Positions 41,101 through 51,377 of a DNA stretch of 64,000 nt are shown in pieces. Each line of letters opens with the position of its first letter. The first letter of the stretch is position 1. Both the position numbers and the translations under genes were made by a program. The notes below the pieces were generated by a model that did no database searches, was not told where the DNA came from, and worked only from the letters and a program-made list of their open reading frames with translations. The DNA lies in the NCBI GenBank assembly GCA_964019335.1, contig OZ025666.1:188501-252500 (forward strand), written 5' to 3'. The stretch is from Diplonema japonicum. Lineage: Eukaryota > Euglenozoa > Diplonemea > Diplonemida > Diplonemidae.

Positions 41101-41852
41101 AGAAGCAAAACGCAAGCTTAAGCGCAGAGGTAAAAAGGAGAAGGGAGAGGAAGAGCAGCATGAGGGAGGAACAATCCAACGAGCTGCTTGCGAGGCTCGG
41201 AGACCTGGAGAGCGTGCTCGTTACGAAGGAAGATGAAATCCAGGATCTAAAGCAGAAACTGACTCAACTAGGTGAGACCGCCCAAGAATACAAGAAACAA
41301 GCTAGATCCATGAAGGAGCAGAAGACAATAATGGAGGAAAGCATGATGGACGCCGACATAAACACAACCGAAGAGCTGAACACGCTCAGGGAGAAAGTAG
41401 CATTGCTGGAGGAAAGCGAGGCAGATGCTTCTGAGGCCGTCCTAGACAGAGAGAACAAGATGAAGCAGCTCGTGAGGGAGATCGAGTTAAGAGACGACGA
41501 GCTGGACACCATGGAAGACGCCAAGGAGGAGGCAGAATCATCTTTGAAGGAGGTCATCGAGAGGACTGAGAAACTCAAGGAAAAACTGGAGAGCAAGAAC
41601 AACGAACTGAAGACGGTCAAGAACCAGCTGAAGTGCGCTGTTAAAGAGGCCAACGAGAAGATTCAGAACCTCAACACTGAAAACGGCCGTCTCGAGGCTG
41701 TAGCGAACGGATACCGTGAGGAGGTCGAAGGGCTCGCAAGAAAGAGCGAACTCCAGAAACACAGAAAGCAGCGCGCCTCCATCGCTGCCATCAAAAAAAA
41801 CCTGAAATCCATGGAAGAAGACGATGCCGATGTAGAGGAACTGAGGGAGTAG
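38131..41852 (+). CDS. Large coiled-coil protein with KEN box
   Basis: Spliced model join(38131..40534,40575..40659,40696..40799,40846..41852), 1199 residues, nearly all coiled coil from about residue 50. The N-terminus is unstructured with a TPRK site and a KEN box at residues 39-41, the recognition signal for the anaphase-promoting complex, which hints at cell-cycle control. Bases near 39735-39885 and 39890-40050 encode a tandem duplication around KEMEQLNARYEAEMQK. Introns are 40, 36 and 46 bases (donors GTATAT, GTATGT, GTATGT). The 36-base one is stopless and in frame, the other two are required to keep the frame. It ends with an acidic tail. It could be a golgin, centrosomal or nuclear-pore filament protein; the sequence does not decide. 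Confidence 0.8.
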
Positions 41853-41905
41853 GGGAAACGAAAAAAAAAAAAAAAAGAAAGAAAAAAAGAAGAAGAAAAA
41901 ATTGT

Positions 41906-41957
<52 letters not shown>

Positions 41958-42559
41958 GTGTATTCACAACGATGAATTTTCTCTGTCACTCGAGTAATTT
42001 TTTTTTCTTTTTTTTTTTTTCGAGAGAGTGACGGGAAGTGGATTGGGCGTGAATAAAGTGGTTTGTTTTTACTCCCCCCATTTTTTTTTTTTTTTAGAAT
42101 TTCTTTGTAACCTAGACTTTTTTTTTAAAAAAAATTAAAATTTTTGCTTTTTTTAAAGGTATAGAAGGCGGGTTTAGCTAGCACGTAAGAGCGAGCTGAG
42201 AGATGCCTTTTTTTTTTTGGTGGGGTCCTTCACTCCCCATCGTGATTTTTTTTTTAAATCTTAGAAGGAGGGAAAAAAAAAAGGAAATTGTGCTGTTGCT
42301 TGTAAAGAACAAAAAGGGAAAAAAAAAAGAAAACTAGAGGGGTACTTCATCCCTTTTTGTCTAGAAAAAAAAAAGTCACTTGCGGGGTAAAAAAAAATCC
42401 CCCTCCCCCCATTGTTAATGACCCCCCGTTACCTCATCTCCCTTTTATTAGAATAAAACTGAAGTTCAAAAAAAAAAGTTTTTTATAGAAAGTTTCACCC
42501 TCCATATATATATATTTTTTTAATTCTCTCAAAGAAAAAAAAGAGGGGGGGGAAAAGAA
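41853..42559. other. Homopolymer spacer, no gene seen
   Basis: It contains an A run of nearly 50 bases at 41907-41954 and many short A/T runs. No coding-like island and no RNA gene were recognised. A GA-rich leader lies directly before the next ATG. Confidence 0.7.
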
Positions 42560-44315
42560 ATGCCAACAACAGAATGTCTATTCTGTGCGGAAGAGCGAGA
42601 AATATGGGCCAAGATGGACTGCGGGCACACAGGGACCTGCTGGAGGTGCGCTCTTCGCGTGAGATTCAAGGGGGATGAAAAGAAAAGAAGCCTATGCTTG
42701 GAATGCCAGCAACCCAGCAAGGGCATCTTTTTGTTCAAAGACAATGAGGAAAGGACACCTGAATCCGTCCAGGACCCCGCATGGAAGATTTGGTGCGAAA
42801 CCCCAGACATCCTGCAAGAAATTCGGTATCTGAGAGACACATACTGCCCGCTTTATGAAGAATGTGGAATCTATGACGCTTTTAACAGCTGGAACGCATT
42901 AAAGAAGCACACCCACGAGGAGCATGGTGTCACCTTCTGCAATGTGTGTGTCGAAAACCGGCCTCTCTTCCTATCTGAACAAACTCAATACTCCACCAAG
43001 CAGCTGAAGCAGCACGAGTCAACCTCCGAGCACTGTGAGATAGACGCGACAAATTTTCACGGCCACCCAAAGTGCTACTTCTGCAACATGCTCACCTACG
43101 ACTCTCTTGCCCTTTACGACCATATGCACCAAAGCCACATGCTTTGCGAATACTGCGAGAGAACACCCGATAAAAAGCTCATATTCTACCGTAGCATGCA
43201 CGAGCTCACTTCGCACTGGCACACGGAGCACTACTACTGCGAGAGGTGCCATGGTGAGTTTGCGGGGAGGCCCGACCATCATCCGAGTGAATGGGTTTTT
43301 GGGACCGACGTAGATTTGAAGGCGCATCAGGTAGCTTTTTTTTTTTTAATAGAAAAAAAACTTTTCCCCTGCAGTCAAAGGTACACGGTATGAAGGCTGT
43401 ATTGGAAATGGGCATCGGTGCAAGATGTATGAAATTCTTTTTGGAAAAGAAAAAAAAAAAAAAACAGCCTACGCCGACGAACGGCAAAGTCGGGGAGGGT
43501 ACCGAGGAGGAGGAGGGAGCCCGCAACCTCAAAACCCATCGGATGATTTTGAAACGGGTTTCAGCTCGGAGCATGTCATTACTTTTCAAATGGGAAGGCG
43601 GGTGGAAAGAGTTTCGATGGGGATGCCGAAAGGGGTACAAGGGGAACAAGGCGGCGGGCGTGGGGGCCGCGGGAGAGGCGGCAGGGGCCGTGAGAAACAA
43701 CCCCCCCAACCCCAACACGAGGCACCGGAGAAACTGCCCAACGAACGAGAACGCAACGTGCAGCTGATGACAAAAATCAAACAACTTCTGAACAATGACA
43801 TCACCAAGTTCAACCAGTTCAGGCTGCTCTCTTCCGAGTTCCTGAAGGGGAGCTTGCAGTCGGCCGAATACTACGCACAACTAGAAGTGTTTTTCGGTAA
43901 GAACATGCTTGTGGTATTCAGTGACTTGGTGGATTTGTTGCCCGACCCGAACAAAAAGGCGGGTCTTCGGTTAGTTCACAACAACGCCACTTCTAAAGAG
44001 AGGGGTGTACCCGAACCCCCAATTCCTTCCACGGTAAAGACTATGAATTTGAAAACAGGCCGAGGTGGGAAGCAGCAGCAGCAACAGCAGCAGCAACAGC
44101 AGCAGCAGCAAGAGCCCGCTTGGTTGAACATGACTCGGGGGTCAGCTGGTGTTACAACCTCATCTCTGAGCCGTTCGACTACACCGCCACCTTCTGCTTC
44201 TAGTACGGCGGATTTCCCTGCGCTTCAATCTGCTGGAAGTAAGAAAAAAAAAGCACCCAAAACCACTCCAAAACCTGGGAACGTCTGGGCGCACAAAGCA
44301 CAGCAACGAAAATGA
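42560..44315 (+). CDS. ZNF598: ZNF598/Hel2 E3 ubiquitin ligase (ribosome-collision sensor)
   Basis: Spliced model join(42560..43330,43375..43387,43450..44315), 549 residues. An N-terminal RING (residues 6-50: CLFC...MDCGHTGTCWRC...CLEC) is followed by the family's array of C2H2 fingers, e.g. CPLYEECGIYDAFNSWNALKKHTHEEHG and CEYCERTP...ELTSHWHTEH. A Gly/Arg-rich linker, the conserved helical region with KIKQLLNNDITKFNQFRLLSSEF and a polyQ tract come after. In yeast and animals this ligase ubiquitinates 40S proteins on collided ribosomes. Introns are 44 and 62 bases. The exon between them is only 13 bases and completes the last His of a finger. The second acceptor lies next to a 15-A run, so an indel in the assembly could mimic part of this structure, but some frame change here is required. 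Confidence 0.88.
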
Positions 44316-44802
44316 TGCGGTTGAAGGGGAAAAAAAAAAAAGAAAAAAGTGTGACCATTTTTTTTTTGTCCTGACTAATCTAACCAAGTTTATATATAAA
44401 AAAAAATGAGGGGGAGGAAGGATATTTCGTCGACATGAAAAAAAAAAAAGAGAGAAAAAAAAAATTACGAAAAGGAGCGCATGCATATTGCGGTTCCGCC
44501 CCTAAAGATATCTCCCCATCCCTTCCTCATTTCTTAAAGGGGGACAACAAAAAGAAAATGAACAGTGGACGCTGCCCCACGCTGTACACCCTCTTTTTTT
44601 TTTTCCCCCATGTCATTCCTCTTCACAAAGCCCGGTCAAAAGAAAAAAGAATTACGTCCCCCCCCCCCCCCCCCCACCCTTCCCCCTTTTTCGTTCTGTT
44701 CCTCAAACTATATTCGTACAAGTCAAAACAAATAAAATAACAAAAAAAAAAAGGAAGAGAGGAGGAGGGGGGAGGGAGAGAAGGCAAAAAAAAAAAAAAA
44801 AA
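44316..44802. other. Spacer with homopolymers, no gene seen
   Basis: A- and C-rich runs with a short balanced island at 44470-44600 that contains no supported frame. A 17-base A run directly precedes the next ATG. Confidence 0.65.
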
Positions 44803-45443
44803 ATGGATATGCAACTGGAACCGTATGAGGATGATTTAGAGGACTTCGACACTGGTGGTTTTCAGGAGCAGGTTGGAGCAAAGAGGAAGGCTGTCAGCGG
44901 TGTTGTTGAGCCGGTCGACCCTTCAAACATGGACAGTGACAGCTACGCAATGTACAGGGTGATAAAATTTCTAGTAGCAAACACAATGATGAAATATTTC
45001 CGGATGTCGGACTACTTCGATGGGGACAGGGAGAGGTATTACAAGCACGTGAAACACGTGGTAGCAAAGCTTTACCGGATAGAGACCCCTGCCATCCTCA
45101 AGGAGGAAAATATGCGGCAGGCAGTGACAGATATTTGTGAAGTGACGAAGCTTCACGTCGCGCAGAAGGTCTGCAAAAAATCTCGCGTCTCGTCTTCCTC
45201 CAAACACGCGCGGCGGTCCATCTCGTCGAACCTCTCTACCCCTGCTAAGCTGCCCATCTCTACACCTCCGCCTCTTCCCGTTCCTGTCCCCGTTTCAACT
45301 TCTCTTCTTCCCCCTCCTTCCGCAGTGCCTGCGCAACGTGAGGTGTCACCCGACTCGGTATATTTATATATTTGGGGAAAAAAAAAAAAAAAAAAAAGGC
45401 AATTTTCTCCGATCACGAAGTGCATTATATCGACGATGAGTAG
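44803..45443 (+). CDS. Unknown acidic protein with one small intron
   Basis: Spliced model join(44803..45357,45399..45443), 199 residues. An acidic N-terminus (EPYEDDLEDFDTGGF) precedes a helical region with aromatic residues (RVIKFLVANTMMKYFRMSDYF), a basic Ser-rich stretch and a Pro-rich segment. The 41-base intron (GTATAT...poly-A...AAAG) leads to FSDHEVHYIDDE and TAG. An alternative second intron (donor GTAGTA at 45440, acceptor TTTAAAG near 45487) would replace the last residue with SGTLPNAA. The family is not recognised. The start is set by the A-rich leader that abuts the ATG. Confidence 0.65.
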
Positions 45444-45738
45444 TATTATAAATATATATATATATATATATTTTTTTTTTTTAAAGGAGCGGCACACTGC
45501 CGAATGCTGCGTGAGGGTAAGCTGAGCAGTGCAATGATGGTACAGGGGGGGCGTCACCGTCACCTCTCCTAGCTGCGTGCACGTTGGTGGAAATTTTTTT
45601 TTTTTTTTTTTTTTTTACAGGGAGAAACATAGTGTTATTCAATTCTTTTTTTTTTCCTTCTCCTGTTTGGATTTTTTTTTTTTGAAACTTTTTTTTTCTC
45701 AGGGCACCCCCCCTTTTTTTTTAAAAGGCCATCGGCGC

Positions 45739-48033
45739 ATGACCTTAGATGATCCATTGGAACGACTATTCCAAGGGGTGCCGGTGGAGGAAGGGGTGAC
45801 CAATGCATTGCTCGCACTGAGTAAAAACTACGGAATAGAGGTGGTCAAAGGATACGTACAAGAATGGCTGGTGGACACAACGGGCGACAGCGAGACCATG
45901 TACCCTTACTACGGTTCGGTGGAAGACGACTCCGCGACGAATTCCTGCGGAGTTTCACCGAAATGCGGCATTAACGAGAGACCGATTCCTTTTGAAGAGT
46001 TAAAGGGAATGTCCGCGGTCTCTACCGGAAACTTCGGCGCGGTACACAAAGGAACCTACCAAGCTAGCGACATCGCAGTTAAAACCCTTCATTCTCGATA
46101 TTCCATGAGAATGCAAGAGCGATTCTTGCAAGAAATCGCGATTCTGAGAAGGTTTCGCCACCAAAACATAGTCACGTACTACGGGTACTCCACACGCCCA
46201 GACGGCATGTTGTGCCTTGTCATGGAATACTGCCACGGAGGCAGCCTTATGAGCGCGTTGAGGAACAGGTGTGAAACCGGCAACAGGCTATGCGTTTCCG
46301 ATATTATCCGTATAACTACTCATGTTTGTTCTGCTTTACATTCCTTGCATTGTGCTGGGGTGATCCATAGGGACACTGCTGTTCGGAATATTTTCTTGCA
46401 GTCTCCGGGCGGCATCACGAACAGTCAGATTTACAAGGTTGGCGATCTTGGGCTTTCGGAGGATGAATCCCCTGTCACGACATCAGCGGAGTCAAGCTGC
46501 GAAGTTTCACAGAAACCCTTCCACGTCAACACCGCCGTTCAAGAAAACCCATCATTTTCGCATCTCTCCCTCCTCGGAAGCTTGGCTAAAGCGTCGCATT
46601 TACATTTACACGTTTTAGCCCCCGCTGTTCCATTGTACAATTATGAAGTCGGGGAATGTGTGTCTTCGCGTTCATTTGAGTCGGTGCTACCCATAAGATG
46701 GTGCTCGCCGGAAGTGTTGGAAAGTAAAGGTTCGGATTTCTCTGCGGAGAGTGACATCTGGGCGTTGGGTGTCATGTTGTGGGAGATTATCACTTACGCT
46801 TCTTCACTGCCTTACCAGACAGAGTCACAGTCGTCCCCTTCCAGTTCCATAAGAGACAGCATAGTGAATGGTTCGATGTTGTTGGAAATGCCGGTAGAGT
46901 GCCCGAGGTATTTTTGGGAAGCAGTGGTGGCACCGTGTCTTCTACCTGTTAAGAGGCGTCCGAATGCAGCGGAAGTGCGGAAGGTTGCCATGAAGCTGCT
47001 CCGTACTATTGGAAAAACACATTCCCATGTCATCCCGCTGCCTTCCGACCAGTCTTCCTTTGACGATTTCATCAATGACAAGCACCCCATGCACACACAC
47101 CCGTTGAAGCCCCTCACAATGGCCGTCGAACGTGGTTTCTCACGTTACATATGTTTAGTATGCCGCAACAAGGTGGAATCGGCGTCGGGTTCTTCAGTTA
47201 GAATGTGCAAAGGCTGCAAGTTTTACATGTGCGACGCGTGTTTTATGAACACAAAAGACGGGCTTTTTGTAGGAGAGGTTCACGGCTCCATCGTGAACGG
47301 GAAACTGCAGGGCAACGGTGTTTTAAAATGCTGGCACGGTGTTTACGAAGGCTTCTTTGAATCCGGCGAGTTTTGCAAAGGGCTGTTCAAGTACAAATCA
47401 AGCAACTGGACGTACGAAGGACAGTGGAACGGGTTTGCAAAACACGGCCACGGTGTCGATAAATCAAACGAAACCTTCAACAAGAGTCTATGGAAAGGAG
47501 GCAGCACATATGTCGGCGACTTCGAGTGGAACATGAGAAGCGGGGTTGGAAGAATGGTATGGCCATACATGCAAATATATGAAGGCGAGTGGAGAGCCGA
47601 CCAGCGGCATGGAAAAGGAACCTACACCTTCGCACCAGCTAGAGATATATCTGAATTCAACCCCTTCAGCCCTGAATGGGAAGGAAACCCTTCGCGCCAG
47701 ACTCAAGAGCTTGAGGCGTACCTTCTCGACGTCCCTCGCCGGATGGGAACCTGCTCCTCCTGCGGCGTTAAAAACCTTCTTTCTCTCAGATGGTTCAAAT
47801 GTAACCACTGCCCGTGTGACATTTGCCTTTCGTGCTTCAACCAGAACGCTCACCCACAACACACCTTCACCTCCATGGCAAAGCTCGCCCGGGGATACCC
47901 ATGGGGTGGTGAATACACAGGTAGCTTTCACGAATCACACTTCAACGGTACTGGCACTCTGAAGGACAAATCAGGGGCGATCCTCAAGCAGGGACACTGG
48001 TCTCGCGGTGTGTTTGCTGGGTCCATGAAATAG
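45739..48033 (+). CDS. TKL-type protein kinase with zinc fingers and MORN repeats
   Basis: Protein of 764 residues. The kinase domain (about residues 85-420) has STGNFGAVHKG, the ATP-binding lysine in IAVKTL, HRDTAVRN as catalytic loop, and RWCSPEVL. The HRD-x-A-x-RN form resembles tyrosine-kinase loops, while the DFG position reads DLG. An insert separates DLG from SPE. After it come a C-x2-C zinc finger pair (about 470-505), MORN-like repeats (YEGFF, YEGQWNG, YVGDFEWN, YEGEWRADQRHGKGTY), a second finger of ZZ type (CSSCG...CNHC-x3-CLSC) and a last MORN unit (YTGSF...FNGTGTL). MORN repeats often bind membranes or organise the cytoskeleton. The ATG is 12 bases after TTTTTAAAAG (AG 45726-45727). 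The long poly-T-encoded frame upstream is not coding. Confidence 0.82.
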   Translation: MTLDDPLERLFQGVPVEEGVTNALLALSKNYGIEVVKGYVQEWLVDTTGDSETMYPYYGSVEDDSATNSCGVSPKCGINERPIPFEELKGMSAVSTGNFGAVHKGTYQASDIAVKTLHSRYSMRMQERFLQEIAILRRFRHQNIVTYYGYSTRPDGMLCLVMEYCHGGSLMSALRNRCETGNRLCVSDIIRITTHVCSALHSLHCAGVIHRDTAVRNIFLQSPGGITNSQIYKVGDLGLSEDESPVTTSAESSCEVSQKPFHVNTAVQENPSFSHLSLLGSLAKASHLHLHVLAPAVPLYNYEVGECVSSRSFESVLPIRWCSPEVLESKGSDFSAESDIWALGVMLWEIITYASSLPYQTESQSSPSSSIRDSIVNGSMLLEMPVECPRYFWEAVVAPCLLPVKRRPNAAEVRKVAMKLLRTIGKTHSHVIPLPSDQSSFDDFINDKHPMHTHPLKPLTMAVERGFSRYICLVCRNKVESASGSSVRMCKGCKFYMCDACFMNTKDGLFVGEVHGSIVNGKLQGNGVLKCWHGVYEGFFESGEFCKGLFKYKSSNWTYEGQWNGFAKHGHGVDKSNETFNKSLWKGGSTYVGDFEWNMRSGVGRMVWPYMQIYEGEWRADQRHGKGTYTFAPARDISEFNPFSPEWEGNPSRQTQELEAYLLDVPRRMGTCSSCGVKNLLSLRWFKCNHCPCDICLSCFNQNAHPQHTFTSMAKLARGYPWGGEYTGSFHESHFNGTGTLKDKSGAILKQGHWSRGVFAGSMK

Positions 48034-48702
48034 AATAAAAAATAATATGGGGGGGTATAAACAACGGTAAACCGCTTTTTAAAAGGAAGAAAGTAGGAGA
48101 TGGGAAGAGATGGGAAGACAGAGTTTTGACTCGTTAAAACAGGCTGTGAGCGTAGGAAACATGGGTGGTTTTTTATATAGGTGTTTCGCCCAAGGTTCTG
48201 TCACCCTCCCCCCCTTTTTTTAAATTCTTTGGAGAAGGCCGGCAAGACCACCAAAGGAGGAGAAAGATGAGAACTAGGGCGTCTCACAAGACTTCCTTTA
48301 ACTCATTTTTTTTTTCTTTTTCTTCATTGGGGGTTGCATTTTATGATCCCCAGTTTTTTTTTTTTTTTTTTTTTCCCCCCTATTTTTTCTCTTAGTTTCA
48401 ATTCACCCCTTAGCCTAAATTGGAGGGGGTAGAGGTCCCCCTCCCCCTCTTTTGACTTCCACCTTACCAAAATTCTTACCCCCCTCTTCAAAAGGAATTT
48501 ACTGAAAATAAGAGAAGAGGTTTTTGTGTGTTTTTTTATTTATTTTTTTATTACGGGGATTTGATTTTTCTTTCACCTTCCCCCCCCCCCCCCCCCCCCT
48601 GTAAGTTGTTTTTCACCCTTTTTTTAACTTGTTTCCTCTGTTTTAATTCGAAAAAAAAAAGAGCACGAGAGAGAAAAAAATCTTTGAAAAAAAAAAAAAA
48701 AA
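48034..48702. other. Spacer with homopolymers, no gene seen
   Basis: Poly-T, poly-C and poly-A blocks, including a C run near 48578-48599 and a T run near 48354-48374. No supported frame or RNA gene. A 17-base A run directly precedes the next ATG. Confidence 0.7.
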
Positions 48703-48834
48703 ATGGCCTGGGTTCAGAAAGACAAGGAGCTGATCATGGACCAGCTCCAGGCATGGGCTGTGGGCATCAATGATAAGAACACTGGTGCGAAGGGAGGGCT
48801 GTCCTACTTGGGAAAGTATGTAGGGATTGGGAAG

Positions 48835-48873
<39 letters not shown>

Positions 48874-49100
48874 GGGAGGACCTTCACACGAAGGTGGAAT
48901 CTAAGAACGTTTTCTTGGACATCAAGCTCCCTGCTGGCAGCAAGCCAAGCGAAGAGTTCGGCATTTGGAAACCAGTGGTGACCGGCAAGATCAAGAATGA
49001 CGCACAAGGCATCCTCATCAACTTCAACGGCGAATTCCAGTGCAAGAAGGACACAGACGGTGTCTTCATGATTAAGTGCGACAAGTTTGTCTTGGCGTGA
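48703..49100 (+). CDS. Small protein of unknown family
   Basis: Spliced model join(48703..48815,48875..49100), 112 residues, well-composed coding sequence with helix then beta-rich C-terminal part (KNVFLDIKLPAGSKPSEEFG, GILINFNGEFQCKKD). The 59-base intron begins GTATGT and holds an A run of about 33 bases before CCTTTAG. Splicing joins AA|G and restores the frame. Without it, exon 1 runs on through poly-A in the wrong frame. The family is not recognised. Confidence 0.7.
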
Positions 49101-49243
49101 GAGAGAGAGAAAAAAAAAAAAAAAAAAAAAACTTTCCAACGTTACCTCTCCTTTTTTTTCCCTTCCCCTTATTTTTTTATGAAAATCCTTTTTTTTTTTA
49201 TGGGAAAAAAAAAAAAAAAAAAAAACCTCGTTTTAGTTGACGT

Positions 49244-49282
<39 letters not shown>

Positions 49283-49349
49283 CAAATGTTTTCTTTGTTT
49301 AATTGGACGGAAACCCCAAGCAGCGTTACAGGGGTTGAAAAAAAAAAAA

Positions 49350-49838
49350 ATGGAATTACACGTGCACACAACCATCGCCAGCAAGAAACAGCTGAAAATA
49401 GAAGTCCCTGTGGGATGCATTGTTGCTGTTCTGAAGGATCTTATTGCAGAGCAGACAGGGGTCCCTCCCAAGGTGCAGAGATTGGTGTACATGACCAAAC
49501 AGCTTGTGGAGGATAAGAGGGAGCTGAGCTCTTACGGAATCCATAACAACTCGAGCCTCGCAATGTTAAACCCTACACGTGATGAGGCTGGGCCGCTGTA
49601 CTTTAAGCTATGGGTGGACAACAAAGTGCGTAAAGGTGAAAGCCTTGATGAGGGCAAGTGGTCGGGTGCCCTGCTGACTGAAGAACTCTATCCTCGTGTT
49701 ATCGATCTATTGAAAATCCCCGATGGCAAGACCGTAAAGCTAGTCCACAACGCTATCACTCTACCAGGCGACTTTGCCTTGTGTGAGTGTGGTGTTGCAG
49801 CTGGTTCAACCATTCATGTGATCCAAAGTAAACAGTAA
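49350..49838 (+). CDS. Tandem ubiquitin-like domain protein
   Basis: Protein of 162 residues made of two ubiquitin-like units. Unit 1 (about 1-73) has KKQLKIEVPVGCIVAVLKDLI, QRLVYMTKQLVEDKRELSSY and SSLAMLNP, the order of strands and helix in ubiquitin. Unit 2 (about 78-162) begins PLYFKLWVDNKV and ends AGSTIHVIQSKQ. Neither unit ends in Gly-Gly, so it is not a conjugated modifier. It may act as an adaptor for ubiquitin-binding machinery. The ATG follows 13 A directly and lies 19 bases after GCGTTACAG (AG 49330-49331). Confidence 0.78.
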   Translation: MELHVHTTIASKKQLKIEVPVGCIVAVLKDLIAEQTGVPPKVQRLVYMTKQLVEDKRELSSYGIHNNSSLAMLNPTRDEAGPLYFKLWVDNKVRKGESLDEGKWSGALLTEELYPRVIDLLKIPDGKTVKLVHNAITLPGDFALCECGVAAGSTIHVIQSKQ

Positions 49839-49931
49839 AGAATGAGAAAAAAAATTGAGAAGAAAAAAAAAAGAAATCGTTATTCCTTCTAGCCCTTGTG
49901 CCGGAAAGCCCGTGCGCAGCATTTTTTTACC

Positions 49932-49972
<41 letters not shown>

Positions 49973-50050
49973 AATGCAAACAACCAAAAAAAAAAAAAAA
50001 AAAAAAAAAAAAATAGAAATATATACATACACAGGAAATTAAAAAAAAAA

Positions 50051-50146
50051 ATGAAGTATCTGCACACCTTGCTGGTTAATATGTCTCCTGAAGGCAAGGC
50101 AACCCTCCATCACCTCAAGGCCATGGGCCCTAAATCGAAAATGTAA
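50051..50146 (+). CDS. Putative 31-residue microprotein
   Basis: A complete ATG-to-TAA frame of 31 codons, beginning MKYLHTLLVNMSPEG and ending MGPKSKM. It sits alone as a balanced-composition island between homopolymer spacers, and an 11-A leader abuts the ATG exactly as in neighbouring genes. It has a short amphipathic N-terminus and a basic end. It could also be the last exon of an undetected gene. No family is recognised. Confidence 0.45.
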   Translation: MKYLHTLLVNMSPEGKATLHHLKAMGPKSKM

Positions 50147-50657
50147 AGTTACCGTTTGATAGCTCGGATCACCCACCCCACCCCACCCCCGTCTGTTAGG
50201 CGATTAAAAAAATCGTTCAGAAATAGCTTTAATGAAGGGAAACCCCCTTTTTTTTTCGTTCCCCATTGTTTCGTCCTGCATGCGTGAGGCTTGTACCCCC
50301 CTCTCTCTCCCTTCCTTTCTTCTTTTTCCTGCCTCAAGGGAGAAAGAAGGAACAAAGGGGGAAATGCGGGGGAAGAAAAAAGTTTTAACTTAAGTAGTGG
50401 ATGGCATCCCTCCTGCTTCTTCTTCTTCCCCACCTCTCCCCCTTTTTTTTTTCGATGGATTGTTTTGCTAGCAACATGTTTCCCATCATTTCTTGTTTCA
50501 AAAGAAAAAAAAAATAGCTGAGAAGGTTTGCTCGTTTTCTTCTCTTCCTTTTTTTTTTTTTTTTTTTTTTTTGGAAAGAAGACAAACCCACCGTCTCGTT
50601 GCCTCTATTACTATTTATTTCTCTCTTACCTTTTAGGTTAATAGAAAAGAAGAAAAA
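50147..50657. other. Spacer, no gene seen
   Basis: Mixed homopolymer sequence with CCTTTTAG (AG 50635-50636) before the next gene. The stretch 50150-50240 includes CACCC repeats but no frame of note. Confidence 0.65.
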
Positions 50658-51377
50658 ATGCAGAAATTCCGGCATTTGGATCTATTGGTGCAGGTTATGT
50701 ACGAAAAGGGAGTTTTTTCAAGATACCTAATGACGCTGCCACCTGTTAGAGAAAAACTGAGAATCGCGGCGGACAACGTTCGCCCTGAGGTACCAGAGCA
50801 GGTTATGCCACGACCAAAGAAGGAAAGGCTTGTGAACGTCAGGAAAGGGTCAGAGGTGTTCCCACCCCCACCCCCACCCACCGTAAAGGAAGGGCTTTTG
50901 AAAACCATCAAAGAGAGAGACAAGGCCATCGACAGACAGAAAACGAAAAAAAAAAGAAGTTCGACAAAAACACGAGCAGTGTCTCCCACTAGAGGCCTCA
51001 CCAGAGCAGGTTCCGGTCTGGGTCTGAAAGAACCTCCACCCCCCCCACATTCAATGGCAAGAAAATACTCTCTCACCCGGCCCTTCCACAGCGGGGTGCA
51101 TCAAGCCCCTTCATGCCCCAAAACTCATCATGACTCTTTTACAAAAAGCCACACGATGTCGCACCCTCCACCGAGACACAGTAAGTCCGACCTCTCTGCG
51201 CAGTTTAAACACAGGTTGAGGATAAACTCCACTACCTCTCTCTCTTCAACATATTCGTCTGGAGGGGGAGCTCCGCAACACACAGCACAGACATACAGCA
51301 GCTTCAGAACCCACCCAAAACGGCAGACAATGTCGGCAGTGTTTAGTGATGTGCGCACGGTGAGCACAATACTTTAA
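50658..51377 (+). CDS. Basic, Ser/Pro-rich protein of unknown function
   Basis: Protein of 239 residues. The first 45 residues are helical (QKFRHLDLLVQVMYEKGVFS); the remainder is a disordered basic chain with polyproline (FPPPPPPTVKE, KEPPPPPHS) and many Lys, Arg, His and Ser. It may bind SH3/WW-type partners, microtubules or nucleic acid, but no family is recognised. A GTGAGC near the end (51360) could be a donor, so the exact C-terminus is uncertain. The ATG is 21 bases after the acceptor AG, behind an A-rich leader. Confidence 0.6.
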   Translation: MQKFRHLDLLVQVMYEKGVFSRYLMTLPPVREKLRIAADNVRPEVPEQVMPRPKKERLVNVRKGSEVFPPPPPPTVKEGLLKTIKERDKAIDRQKTKKKRSSTKTRAVSPTRGLTRAGSGLGLKEPPPPPHSMARKYSLTRPFHSGVHQAPSCPKTHHDSFTKSHTMSHPPPRHSKSDLSAQFKHRLRINSTTSLSSTYSSGGGAPQHTAQTYSSFRTHPKRQTMSAVFSDVRTVSTIL

